A stretch of DNA of 64,000 nt. It comes from Sulfurimonas sp. GTDB lineage: Bacteria > Campylobacterota > Campylobacteria > Campylobacterales > Sulfurimonadaceae. Both the position numbers and the translations under genes were made by a program. A model generated the notes under the pieces. That model saw only the letters and a program-made list of their open reading frames with translations, ran no database searches and was not told where the DNA came from. Below, one piece after another: positions 8,239-16,867 of the stretch (position 1 is its first letter; each line of letters starts with the position of its first letter). The stretch lies in contig NZ_JAPHUF010000002.1 in NCBI RefSeq assembly GCF_026196735.1, forward strand, positions 62,001 to 126,000, given 5' to 3'.

Positions 8239-9330
8239 ATGAAAAAAACTCTACTTATTATACTTGCCTTGTTACTTGTTTTTACATCCTCATCTCTTTT
8301 TGCTTTTTCTAAAGAGGCAGCTGGTGTTCCTGTTTTAGTTCAAGACGGTAAACATAAAGATTGGTGTCCCGTTTGCGGCATGGACATAAAGAAGTTTTAC
8401 AAAACTTCTCACACTTCCACACTGCAAAATGATAAAAAGAGACAATACTGCTCTATAAGATGCTTGGCTGTAGATATGCAAGAGCATAAAATAGACATAA
8501 ATAGTATAAAAGTTGTAGACGCGGCAACTGATAAACTCATAGATGCAAAGAGTGCAATATATGTGGTTGATTCTGATATTAGAGGCACTATGACTAAAGT
8601 GTCTAAACTGGCTTTTTCTAGTGCTGAGTCAGCTGATGATTTCAATATGGACAATGGCGGCTATATAGTTGATTTTGCAACTGCTTTAAAGATGGCAAAT
8701 GAATCTTTAAAATCAGATATTGCTATGGTTACGAAAAAGAAAACCAAAAAGATATATCCAATGGGTAAAAAAATATTTGAAAAATCGTGTAATAAAGATA
8801 TTGAGCCAAAAAATTACATAGAAATAAATCAGCTAAAATCAGCTATAAAGCATGAAAAGCTTTGTAAACCTCTAAAAGAAAATCAGCTCCAAGCCGTCGC
8901 TCTTTATCTTTTTGAAGTTAAAAGATTTGGCGACATGGAAAAAATTGATGGCATAATAAAAGTCACTAAAGATGAGAAATGTCCAATCTGTGGGATGTTT
9001 GTCTATAAATATCCAAAATGGGCAGCACAAATTTATTATGAAGATAAACATTATTCGTTTGACGGTGTAAAAGATTTAATGAAGTACTATTTTACTCATA
9101 AAGATGGGATTTCAAAAATCTTGGTTACGGACTACTACTCTCAAAAAGCAATAGATGCAACAAAGGCTTTTTTTGTAGTTGGCAGTGATGTTTATGGACC
9201 AATGGGAGATGAGTTGATACCTTTTGTAGATGAGAGAGAAGCAAAGACTTTTAGTATGGATCATAAAGGTTATAAAATCTTGAAATTTAGTGAGATAAGC
9301 GAAGAAGAAGTACGAAAACTAGATGAATAA
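8239..9330 (+). CDS. Double NosL-domain protein
   Basis: Exported protein of 363 residues (hydrophobic signal segment about residues 3-22) with two NosL-type domains. The first holds CPVCGMDIKKF near residue 44; the second holds CPICGMFVYKY near residue 250. NosL is a Cu(I)-binding chaperone for nitrous oxide reductase, binding through Cys and Met. Between the domains (about residues 170-225) lies a segment resembling a small cytochrome c (PMGKKIFEKSC, then QLQAVALYLFEV) but without a CXXCH heme motif. No nosZ is nearby. The gene leads an operon with an ABC exporter, so copper handling in the periplasm is likely; nitrous oxide reductase maturation specifically is uncertain. Confidence 0.85.
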   Translation: MKKTLLIILALLLVFTSSSLFAFSKEAAGVPVLVQDGKHKDWCPVCGMDIKKFYKTSHTSTLQNDKKRQYCSIRCLAVDMQEHKIDINSIKVVDAATDKLIDAKSAIYVVDSDIRGTMTKVSKLAFSSAESADDFNMDNGGYIVDFATALKMANESLKSDIAMVTKKKTKKIYPMGKKIFEKSCNKDIEPKNYIEINQLKSAIKHEKLCKPLKENQLQAVALYLFEVKRFGDMEKIDGIIKVTKDEKCPICGMFVYKYPKWAAQIYYEDKHYSFDGVKDLMKYYFTHKDGISKILVTDYYSQKAIDATKAFFVVGSDVYGPMGDELIPFVDEREAKTFSMDHKGYKILKFSEISEEEVRKLDE

Positions 9331-9634
9331 AAAAAGTAGATTTGTTTTTTATAGCTTTATTACACTCGGTGCACTCTTGTTGTTAGAGCTTAGCTACATC
9401 CAATCTACAAAAAGTGTAAGCAGTGAAGTACTAAATTATAAAAGATTTTTTGTAGAGCAGATAGGGCTTCCGGACTTGGCTATATCCACTGAGGCCAATT
9501 ATGTAAGACACAGAAGCCTGAGTGACATGTTTGGCATATATAAAGATGACGCAAGTCTAAGAGAGTACTTTGTATCTACATTTACTTACTCTCATTCAAA
9601 CACCATAAATGAAAAGAGATTAAATGAGAGATAG
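9323..9634 (+). CDS. Small membrane-anchored protein of the NosL/ABC operon
   Basis: A 103-residue protein with one N-terminal hydrophobic segment (about residues 9-27) and a hydrophilic remainder that is probably periplasmic. I recognise no family. It overlaps the NosL gene by 8 bp and the permease by 11 bp, so it is firmly part of this operon. Confidence 0.7.
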   Translation: MNKKSRFVFYSFITLGALLLLELSYIQSTKSVSSEVLNYKRFFVEQIGLPDLAISTEANYVRHRSLSDMFGIYKDDASLREYFVSTFTYSHSNTINEKRLNER

Positions 9635-10799
9635 AGTAAATGTTTACTTGATAGAGTATGCTATAAATTCTCTACTTAGACAGAAGTACAAAAGTTTATT
9701 TATAACTATAATATTAACTGCTCTTGTATTTTTACTTACTTCAATGTTTTTCATTACAAATTCTATAAAGTATGAACTGCAAAGTACAGTAGACGCACTT
9801 CCTGAGATAGTGGTTCAAAAGATGAAAGCGGGAAGACATTATGATATAGATGTAGATAGTGTTGATAATATCTTAGAGATAACAGGTGTAACAGGTGCAG
9901 TTGCCAGAGTGTGGGGATATTACTATTTTGAAAATGCCGGTGTTAACTTTAGTATCGTCGGCATAGATGAGTATGAAGATCAGTATAAAAGTAGTTTGAC
10001 AAATGCTGCTAACAACCTAGACTTTAGCTCATCTTCTATGATTGTAGGAGAGGGCGTTAAAAAAAGTATGCAAAATAGTTACTATAAAGAGTACTTCAAC
10101 TTTATAAAGCCCGATGGAAGTCTGAAAAAAGTTACAATAGGTGGAGTCTTTAATACTGATACAGAGTTAGAGTCAAACGATATAATTGTAATGAGTAAAG
10201 ATAGTGTCAGAGAGATTTTTGATATGAGTGCTGATAAGGCAACTGATATTGTTGTAAAAGTTTCCAATGTAGATGAAATACAGACAATAGCAACTAAGAT
10301 AAAGCTTCTGTATCCAGATTGCAGAGTAATAACAAAAGATGATTTGAAAATCAGTTATCAAAATATTTTTGACTATAAAAGTGGTGTATTTTTAGCTCTT
10401 TTTATAGTCTCACTATTTACATTTTTCATAATAATATATGACAAAGTAAGCGGACTTAGCAGCGAAGAAAAAAGAGAAATAGGCATACTTAAGGCCATTG
10501 GTTGGAGAGTTGATGATGTTTTAAAAGAGAAATTTTATGAAGGCTTTATAGTCTCGTTTTTTGCATATCTGCTTGGTTCGTTTTTATCATTTGCATTTGT
10601 ATATATCTTTAACGCACCGCTGCTGCAAAATATATTTACAGGTTATTCCGAGTTAAAAACCTCATTTAGTCTGCCTTTTGTTTTTGATTTTCAGACAATG
10701 GCTCTTGTGTTTTTTCTGAGTGTACCAATATATATAGCAGCTACAATCATTCCATCATGGAAAGCTGCCACTTTAGAGGCTGACGAGGTTATGAGATGA
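9624..10799 (+). CDS. ABC transporter permease (FtsX/MacB-LolE type)
   Basis: Inner-membrane permease of 391 residues with the type VII exporter layout. One N-terminal helix (about 24-46) is followed by a large periplasmic core domain and then three C-terminal helices of the FtsX domain (EEKREIGILKAIGWR precedes the second). Such proteins drive lipoprotein release or periplasmic mechanotransmission rather than classical substrate translocation. Overlaps on both sides tie it to the NosL protein and to the ATPase. Linkage to copper delivery or lipoprotein export is inference. Confidence 0.85.
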   Translation: MRDRVNVYLIEYAINSLLRQKYKSLFITIILTALVFLLTSMFFITNSIKYELQSTVDALPEIVVQKMKAGRHYDIDVDSVDNILEITGVTGAVARVWGYYYFENAGVNFSIVGIDEYEDQYKSSLTNAANNLDFSSSSMIVGEGVKKSMQNSYYKEYFNFIKPDGSLKKVTIGGVFNTDTELESNDIIVMSKDSVREIFDMSADKATDIVVKVSNVDEIQTIATKIKLLYPDCRVITKDDLKISYQNIFDYKSGVFLALFIVSLFTFFIIIYDKVSGLSSEEKREIGILKAIGWRVDDVLKEKFYEGFIVSFFAYLLGSFLSFAFVYIFNAPLLQNIFTGYSELKTSFSLPFVFDFQTMALVFFLSVPIYIAATIIPSWKAATLEADEVMR

Positions 10800-11464
10800 T
10801 AGAGTTAAACAACATAATAAAAAAATATGAAATAAATAAAAATAACACTCTTACGGCACTTGATGGCATAAATCTTAGTATTAAAGAGGGTGAATTGGTT
10901 GTTTTAAAAGGTGCCAGTGGAAGTGGAAAAAGTACAATTCTTTCACTAATCGCAGCTCTTAGTAAACCAACTAGTGGAGAAGTAGTTGTTGATGATAAAA
11001 GAGTCTCAAAACTTCCTGAGAATTTTGCATCTGATTTTAGACGAGACAACATAGGTTTTATATTTCAAAAATACAACCTTATAAATACTCTGAGTGTCAA
11101 AGATAATGTTCTTTTACCGTTAGTACCTATGAATCTACATGTAGATGTTTTAGAGGATAAGCTAAAGCGAGTTTTAGAGATGTTTCATATTAAGCATAAA
11201 GAAGATGCTATTGTTAAAAACCTCTCAGGCGGTGAACAACAAAGAGTTGCCATTGCCCGCGCAAACATAAATGACCCCAAAATTATACTAGCAGATGAGC
11301 CTACGGCAAATCTTGATGAAAAACTCTCCTTCTCATTTATAGAGATATTAAAAGAGTTAAAGCGCAGAGGCAAGACAGTTATAGTGGCAACACACGATCC
11401 GCTTTTCTTTAATCTTGACATAGTAGATAAAGTAGTTGAGATACATCAAGGAGTCATCTCTTAA
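10796..11464 (+). CDS. ABC transporter ATP-binding protein (LolD/MacB type)
   Basis: Cytoplasmic ATPase of 222 residues partnering the preceding permease. Walker A is GASGSGKST, the signature is LSGGEQQR, Walker B is IILADEPTAN, and a switch His lies in ATHDPLFF. Length and motifs are those of LolD/MacB-type ATPases. The ATG overlaps the permease stop (ATGA), and the stop overlaps the next start. Confidence 0.9.
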   Translation: MIELNNIIKKYEINKNNTLTALDGINLSIKEGELVVLKGASGSGKSTILSLIAALSKPTSGEVVVDDKRVSKLPENFASDFRRDNIGFIFQKYNLINTLSVKDNVLLPLVPMNLHVDVLEDKLKRVLEMFHIKHKEDAIVKNLSGGEQQRVAIARANINDPKIILADEPTANLDEKLSFSFIEILKELKRRGKTVIVATHDPLFFNLDIVDKVVEIHQGVIS

Positions 11465-12411
11465 TGCTGCTGACTCCTGAGGTTTTAACTATACTCATTT
11501 TAAATGTTATCTTTGCTGTTTTCGCAATAGTGGCTTTTGTGCTGAGTGTAAAAATATTTTTACACTGGGATATAAACTCTACCTCTCAAAGCCAGTACAT
11601 GTTAGAAAAGCAGAGTTATCTTAGTGCTACTATTATCAAGTATATATTTGCCATAAAAGTTCCACTATTTCTATTCTTTATCTTTACTCTTGATAAGGCA
11701 TCGAATGTACTTACCGGAGCGATGTGCGGAGCAGGGGTTGTTGATGCTACAGAGTATGGAACTTACCTTATTGTTTTAAAGATTATAAACCTCTATCTGT
11801 TTGCCTATTGGCTGAAGCTTCACAGTGAAGATATGAAAGATGAAAGTCAGCCATATACAAGGCTAAAGTTTGGCATCTTTATAGCACTGTTTATTTTTTT
11901 TATGATTGAGATTGTCTTAGAGGGTGTTATGTTTAATGCAATAGAGATAGATAAGATGGTGAGCTGTTGTGGAAGCATATATTCTAGTTCTGCAACTTCT
12001 TCTATATCTAGCATATTTGCCTTGGATAATAGAGTGCTTTTAAGTATATTTTACGGTAGCTTTGCACTAATAGTGCTATTTTACTTTTTAAAAAACCGCT
12101 ATCTTTTTGCACTTTTTAATTTTATATTTATAATTGTGGCACTAATAGCGTTGATATTATTTTTCGGTACATACATTTATGAGCTTCCATCTCATCACTG
12201 CCCATTTTGCTTTTTGCAGAGTGATTATTACTATATTGGCTATATTATTTATTTAACACTTTTTGTCGGAACATTTTACGGTTTAGTAGTGGGTTTTATA
12301 GATGAATCGTCAAAAAGTTACAGTATCTCAATTGTTTTCAACTCTCTTTATGTTATATTATTAACGCTAATTACTGTAATATACTATATTAAAAATGGTG
12401 TTTGGCTTTAA
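11464..12411 (+). CDS. Polytopic membrane protein with Cys clusters (NosL/ABC operon)
   Basis: A 315-residue inner-membrane protein with about eight hydrophobic segments. Cysteines are sparse but grouped at predicted loop edges: Cys88 (AMCGAG), Cys168-Cys169 (SCCGS), and Cys246/Cys249 in HHCPFCFLQ. Such an arrangement could bind copper or form thiol/disulfide pairs. I recognise no named family. It follows the ATPase without a gap and closes the operon, so it probably works with the NosL protein. Vitamin K epoxide reductase-like proteins were considered but the Cys spacing does not fit well. Confidence 0.75.
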   Translation: MLLTPEVLTILILNVIFAVFAIVAFVLSVKIFLHWDINSTSQSQYMLEKQSYLSATIIKYIFAIKVPLFLFFIFTLDKASNVLTGAMCGAGVVDATEYGTYLIVLKIINLYLFAYWLKLHSEDMKDESQPYTRLKFGIFIALFIFFMIEIVLEGVMFNAIEIDKMVSCCGSIYSSSATSSISSIFALDNRVLLSIFYGSFALIVLFYFLKNRYLFALFNFIFIIVALIALILFFGTYIYELPSHHCPFCFLQSDYYYIGYIIYLTLFVGTFYGLVVGFIDESSKSYSISIVFNSLYVILLTLITVIYYIKNGVWL

Positions 12412-12439
12412 TGAACATGTATATATGACAAAAGTTTAA

Positions 12440-12529
12440 ATTGCTATTGCACAAGAAAATACAGAGCTTAAAGATAAAGCTAATGAGAGATATATAAATT
12501 ATGATGAGGTTTTTAAAATAATAAAATGA
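12440..12529 (+). pseudogene. Possible C-terminal gene remnant
   Basis: An open frame of 29 residues before a stop, with protein-like composition (AQENTELKDKANERYINYDE, then VFKIIK) but no ATG/GTG/TTG start; an in-frame TAA lies just before it. It reads like the tail of a small antitoxin-type or coiled protein whose beginning is lost. The stop overlaps the regulator ATG (ATGA). It could be chance. Confidence 0.25.
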
Positions 12530-13158
12530 AATCACAGTTAAAAAAAACAGTTCTATTTAATAATATAGACGAAGATACGATTAATAAGATAGAAGGCTTT
12601 ACAACTGTTCATAAGATATCTAAAGATAATATAGTTTTTTATGAAGGGGATGAATCAAAATACTTATATCTATTGGTTAAAGGTGTTATAAAACTATACA
12701 AGACATCATCAAGCCACAAAGAGATTGTGTTAAAATATTTTCACGAAAATGAACTTATAGGTGAAGTTGCAAACTTTGAAGATATTCCTTATCCTGCTAC
12801 TGCAAAAGCATATAGTGATGTTGAAGTTTTAAAAATTGACTTTGAAAAACTAAAAGAGATTATTGTAACTAATCCAAATATGGCATTTAACATTCAAGTA
12901 TCGCTTATAAAAAAGATTAAAAATCTTGAAAATATTATATCTACAAATTTAGTTTTAGATTCAAAAGAGAGAGTAGCAAAGTATATTCATAATCATGCAG
13001 ATGACTTTTTTGAAACAAAAAATATAGAAATAGCAGAGATACTTGGTGTTTCTCCAGAGACACTCTCTAGAATTTTAAAGTTTTTTAAAGACCACGATAT
13101 CATCAATGTAAAAACAAAATTTATAGATAAAGATGCATTAGTTAAATTTTTCGAATAA
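12526..13158 (+). CDS. Crp/Fnr-family transcriptional regulator
   Basis: A 210-residue DNA-binding protein. The N-terminal cyclic-nucleotide-binding-like barrel covers about residues 10-120 (GDESKYLYLLVKGVIKLYK). A dimer helix follows, then a C-terminal winged helix with the recognition helix in AEILGVSPETLSRILKFF. There is no N-terminal Cys cluster as in E. coli FNR, so oxygen sensing by 4Fe-4S is unlikely; a heme/NO or other ligand is possible. The adjacent pentaheme cytochrome has an FNR-like box at the class II position, making it a likely target. Confidence 0.9.
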   Translation: MKSQLKKTVLFNNIDEDTINKIEGFTTVHKISKDNIVFYEGDESKYLYLLVKGVIKLYKTSSSHKEIVLKYFHENELIGEVANFEDIPYPATAKAYSDVEVLKIDFEKLKEIIVTNPNMAFNIQVSLIKKIKNLENIISTNLVLDSKERVAKYIHNHADDFFETKNIEIAEILGVSPETLSRILKFFKDHDIINVKTKFIDKDALVKFFE

Positions 13159-13169
13159 ATATCATATAA

Positions 13170-13183
13170 CTGACTTATATCAA
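13170..13183 (+). promoter_or_regulatory. FNR/CRP-like operator before the pentaheme cytochrome
   Basis: CTGAC-TTAT-ATCAA matches the FNR consensus at 8 of 10 positions. Its centre at 13176.5 is 41.5 bases before the start expected from the TAAAAT at 13206-13211, exactly a class II position. It lies between the Crp/Fnr gene and the cytochrome. Confidence 0.5.
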
Positions 13184-13205
13184 CTCAACAATCCACTCTC
13201 TTAGT

Positions 13206-13211
13206 TAAAAT
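13206..13211 (+). promoter_or_regulatory. -10-like TAAAAT of the pentaheme cytochrome gene
   Basis: TAAAAT 26 bases before the ATG at 13238. TGGAG lies ahead of the ATG as ribosome site. The spacing to the FNR-like box supports this as the real promoter. Confidence 0.45.
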
Positions 13212-13237
13212 ACGACAATTTTAATTATGGAGAAAAT

Positions 13238-14362
13238 ATGCGCAATATATTTTTAATAATATCTACAATGCTGCTAGTAAATTCACTTCAAGCGAATGAA
13301 AGTAAGGTTTGCCAAAAGTGCCATCCAATAATATATTCAGAATATTATGAATCATCTCATCGTAAAGCCTCTGTATATAATAACCCTATTCATAAAGCTA
13401 TGTGGGATAAGCACCCTAAAGATGAAAAAGGATATACATGTGCAAAGTGCCACTCTCCTAGTGATTTAGAGTCTTTGCAAACCGGTAAGCTTACAGAAAA
13501 CGATATACAAACTCAAGAGCCGATTTCTTGTACATATTGTCATACGATTAAAGATGTAGAAGAAGGTGATAGCTCAAATACAAACATAAGCAATGGTAAA
13601 AAGAGAGAATATTATACGGCTGAAAAAGGCATAAAAGGTAAAGCTGAGTATAAAACTGAGACATCATGGTTTGGACTTGTAAAAGAATCTAAAAGTTCGC
13701 CTTTTCATAAAATTGATTATGACAATGAAAACTACTACAGCGGTAATGTATGTATGGGTTGTCATTCGCATACCAACAATGAGCATAGCTTTGATATAAC
13801 GATGCTTGACGCTGCTATCAGTGACAAAGATGAAAACACATGTGTGACATGTCATATGCCTCAAGTACTTGGAACCAAGGTTACAATTCATGAAACAAAA
13901 ACACATGCTTACCACGGCATAGCAGGTATATATCATAAACAAAAGAAAATGGGTGAGCATATAGACTTTAAAATTTCAAAGACAAACAATAATTTTAATG
14001 TAGAAGTTATAAATAAATCTAATCATGCACTGTTTGGACAAGCATTTAGACAAGGAATATTAAAAGCAGAGATTAAAAGAAATGGTAAGACTATAGAACT
14101 TGAACCATTCATATTTGAAAGAATACTGGCAAAAGACGGTAAAGAAGTAATGCCATGGGATGCAAACGAGGCTATTAAAGACACTCTTATTTATGCTAAG
14201 AGAAATGTTGTGTTTGAGCAGGCAATAAAAGCAGGGGATGTAGTTACGCTTACTTTAGGAGTACAGAGAATATCTGACAATGGTGCTAAAAAGCTTGGGA
14301 TTGAAGATAATAAGGAACTAACAAAGTTTAGAGTTATGAAGACAGAAAAATATAGTTTTTAA
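13238..14362 (+). CDS. Pentaheme c-type cytochrome (c554-like)
   Basis: Periplasmic electron carrier or reductase of 374 residues. A signal peptide (cleavage near LQANES) precedes five CXXCH heme sites: CQKCH, CAKCH, CTYCH, CMGCH and CVTCH, all in the first ~210 residues. The C-terminal third is a heme-free, strand-rich domain. The pattern resembles the multiheme cytochrome c554 family, which acts around hydroxylamine or NO chemistry, but the substrate here is unknown. The upstream Crp/Fnr gene and FNR-like box suggest induction under oxygen limitation or nitrosative stress. Confidence 0.88.
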   Translation: MRNIFLIISTMLLVNSLQANESKVCQKCHPIIYSEYYESSHRKASVYNNPIHKAMWDKHPKDEKGYTCAKCHSPSDLESLQTGKLTENDIQTQEPISCTYCHTIKDVEEGDSSNTNISNGKKREYYTAEKGIKGKAEYKTETSWFGLVKESKSSPFHKIDYDNENYYSGNVCMGCHSHTNNEHSFDITMLDAAISDKDENTCVTCHMPQVLGTKVTIHETKTHAYHGIAGIYHKQKKMGEHIDFKISKTNNNFNVEVINKSNHALFGQAFRQGILKAEIKRNGKTIELEPFIFERILAKDGKEVMPWDANEAIKDTLIYAKRNVVFEQAIKAGDVVTLTLGVQRISDNGAKKLGIEDNKELTKFRVMKTEKYSF

Positions 14363-14376
14363 AAAAACTATATTTT
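14347..14376. terminator. Bidirectional terminator between the cytochrome gene and ftsZ
   Basis: A 13-bp perfect AT-rich stem (about 14347-14359 and 14364-14376) with A- and T-runs on both sides, in the 19-bp gap between two convergent stops. The cytochrome stop codon is inside the hairpin. It should work in both directions. Confidence 0.6.
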
Positions 14377-14381
14377 GAGTG

Positions 14382-15497
14382 TTAGTCTTGTTGTTGTCTC
14401 ATATAAGAAGGTATATCTAAATGGTTATCATCAAAATCTCCATTCATTACCAATCTTGGACGAATTTTTGTTACAGGTGAAGGAGTTTCACTTACAAAGT
14501 CTCCATTGTTAGTGCCAGCGTTTAAATCTTTTTCAAAACCGGTTGCAACAATAGTTATTTTTACATAATTCTCAGGAAGTGTCTCATCAGTAGAAGTTCC
14601 AAATATAACTTCTGCATCTTCATGAGCACTCTCTTGTACTACAATCATAGCCTCAGATGTTTCCATCATTGGAAAGTTCGGATGCATACTAAAATGTACT
14701 AACACACCCATCGCTCCATTGATTGACATGTTGTCTAGTAGAGGAGACTCAATAGCTGCTTTAATAGCTTCATAAGCTGCGTTTTCACCTTCATGTTCAC
14801 CAACACCCATAAGTGCCATACCTCTATGACTCATAACAGTTTGTAAGTCGGCAAAGTCAAGGTTGATGTCATTGATACCATTAGATAAAATAACACCGGA
14901 TGTTCCGCTAACAGCTTGAGCTAATACAGCATCAACGATTTTAAAACTGTCTTTGATACCAAGTTTTCTATCGATAATTGATAGAAGTTTGTCATTCGGA
15001 ATAACAACAATAGAATCACTCTCTTTTTTAAGCTCTTCTAGACCATCTTTAGCAAGTTTAGTTCTTTTTGGACCTTCAAACATAAAAGGTTTTGTTACGA
15101 TAGAGATAGTTAAGGCACCTATCTCTTTAGCTATTTTTGCAACAACAGGAGCAGCCCCTGTACCAGTACCGCCACCAAGTCCAGCAGAGATAAATACTAT
15201 ATCAGCACCTTCAAGAGCATTTCTGATCTCATCGTAATTTTCTAACGCAGACTCTTTACCGATATCCGGTTTCATGCCGGCACCAAGCCCTTTAGTTAGT
15301 TTGCTGCCGATTTGGATAGTTGTGACAGAAGCATCATTTAAAGCTTGGGCATCAGTATTTACCATTATTAACTCAATGCCGGTAATGCTTTCGTTAACCA
15401 TATGACCAATCATATTACCGCCACCGCCGCCAACACCAACAGCTACAATTCTTGCTCCACTTGCAATGCTTGCTTCTTCAACTAAAAATGCTTCCAT
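14382..15497 (-). CDS. ftsZ: Cell division protein FtsZ
   Basis: Tubulin-like GTPase that forms the division ring. The N-terminal GTP-binding domain shows VGVGGGGGNMIGHM and the tubulin signature GGGTGTGAAPVV. The C-terminal conserved tail (DIPSYMRQQ) that binds FtsA is present. I place the start at 15497 (protein MEAFLVEE) because AAGGAGAG sits correctly upstream; an earlier ATG at 15536 would overlap ftsA and has no such site. The product is 371 residues. It follows ftsA by 11 bp. Confidence 0.97.
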   Translation of the reverse strand: MEAFLVEEASIASGARIVAVGVGGGGGNMIGHMVNESITGIELIMVNTDAQALNDASVTTIQIGSKLTKGLGAGMKPDIGKESALENYDEIRNALEGADIVFISAGLGGGTGTGAAPVVAKIAKEIGALTISIVTKPFMFEGPKRTKLAKDGLEELKKESDSIVVIPNDKLLSIIDRKLGIKDSFKIVDAVLAQAVSGTSGVILSNGINDINLDFADLQTVMSHRGMALMGVGEHEGENAAYEAIKAAIESPLLDNMSINGAMGVLVHFSMHPNFPMMETSEAMIVVQESAHEDAEVIFGTSTDETLPENYVKITIVATGFEKDLNAGTNNGDFVSETPSPVTKIRPRLVMNGDFDDNHLDIPSYMRQQQD

Positions 15498-15508
15498 AAT
15501 CTCTCTCC

Positions 15509-16867
15509 TTAAAATAACTGAGTTGCCCAGTTCCAAAATTTACTAAATGTACCCGCTTCATCACTCTTTTTATCTTTTTTAGATGCAAGAGTAACCATTT
15601 TTTCTACTTTACTGTTTTCTTGTGTCTCATAAGACGGCAGTTCAGGGTCCTCAGTAAGGTCTATGCTACTGTCTTGCATTGGTGTCTCGTTTGTATGTCT
15701 TACTTTTTTATTTACATCTATCTCATATTGAGTATATGAAGATGCAGCATACATGACAAGCCCGATAGCACTTGAGTATTCAGGTGAACGAAGGTTGTCA
15801 AAGAGTCCATCCATCTCTTTAGGTTTTGCTAAACGAACAGGCACGGAACCAAAAGTTGCTATTGCGAGGTCTCTCATCCCTTCCATCTGTGAAAAGCCAC
15901 CAGTTAAAACAACTCCGGCACCTATGTTGTTTTTTAAGCCGCTATTTTCAATAAACTGAGCCAAAATCATAAGAGTCTCTTCAACTCTTGCAAACACTAC
16001 ATTATGAACTACTTCAAGAGACACTTCATGAGTCGTATTCTCGTCTCCTATGATAGGAAGTTCGATTAAATCACTACTAGGAGTCAGTAGTGAACCGTAG
16101 TTTAACTTTACGCTCTCTGCAACATTTAGAGGTGTGTGAAGCGCCATAGATAAATCACTCGTTACATGATTAGAACCAACACCTAAGAAATCGTTATATC
16201 TAATAGAGTTACCCGAGTGTATCGTAATGTTACTTGTATTACCACCCATGTCTATGATAGCAACACCTAGCTCTTTTTCATCATCATTTAGTGTAGCAAT
16301 AGAAGAAGCATAACCATTAAGAACTACATTTTCAACCTCTATGCCGGCACCGCGTACAGCTTTTTTAAGATTGTTTAAATTTGATTTTTGTGTTGTTATT
16401 ATGTGTGTGTCAACTTCAAGTCTTGAAGCATTCATCCCAAGAGGGTCTTCTATGAAGTCTTGGTCATCTACTTTAAAGTTATAAGGCAGAGCATGTAAAA
16501 CATCATACTCATTTGGAATGTTAGCATTGTATAGAGAAGTTTGCATGACTCTTTCTATCTCTTTAAAGCTAACTTCTTTATTTTGAATATTTACGATTCC
16601 GTTGGAGTTCAGACTTTTTGTGTAAGCACCGGATATGGAGACTATAGCAGTTTTAACATCACTTCCGGATATTCTTTTTGCATCAACAAGAGCAGCTTTA
16701 ATAGATTTAGAAGCTAACTCTATATTTGTTATGCTTCCTTTTTTAAGGCCTTGAGCCTTTGAAGTTCCAGCACCTGTTATAGCTATTGAGTTATCATCAG
16801 CTATCTCAGCGATAATCGCACATATTTTTGTCGAACCAATATCAATGGCTAAAACAGTTCTACTCAC
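15509..16867 (-). CDS. ftsA: Cell division protein FtsA
   Basis: Actin-like ATPase that anchors FtsZ to the membrane. The phosphate-1 loop is VLAIDIGSTKICAI, phosphate-2 is IIDMGGNTSNI, and the adenosine region is GVVLTGGFSQMEG. The C-terminal amphipathic membrane helix is visible at the end (FSKFWNWATQLF). The start is GTG with AAGGA upstream, directly after the preceding stop. Length 452 residues is typical of Campylobacterota. Confidence 0.96.
   Translation of the reverse strand: MSRTVLAIDIGSTKICAIIAEIADDNSIAITGAGTSKAQGLKKGSITNIELASKSIKAALVDAKRISGSDVKTAIVSISGAYTKSLNSNGIVNIQNKEVSFKEIERVMQTSLYNANIPNEYDVLHALPYNFKVDDQDFIEDPLGMNASRLEVDTHIITTQKSNLNNLKKAVRGAGIEVENVVLNGYASSIATLNDDEKELGVAIIDMGGNTSNITIHSGNSIRYNDFLGVGSNHVTSDLSMALHTPLNVAESVKLNYGSLLTPSSDLIELPIIGDENTTHEVSLEVVHNVVFARVEETLMILAQFIENSGLKNNIGAGVVLTGGFSQMEGMRDLAIATFGSVPVRLAKPKEMDGLFDNLRSPEYSSAIGLVMYAASSYTQYEIDVNKKVRHTNETPMQDSSIDLTEDPELPSYETQENSKVEKMVTLASKKDKKSDEAGTFSKFWNWATQLF

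Noticed and set aside
8239-12411. Nitrous oxide reductase (nos) gene cluster
   Set aside because: Only NosL-type domains are present. nosZ, nosD and the nosFY-type transporter are not here; the ABC parts are of the FtsX/LolD type.
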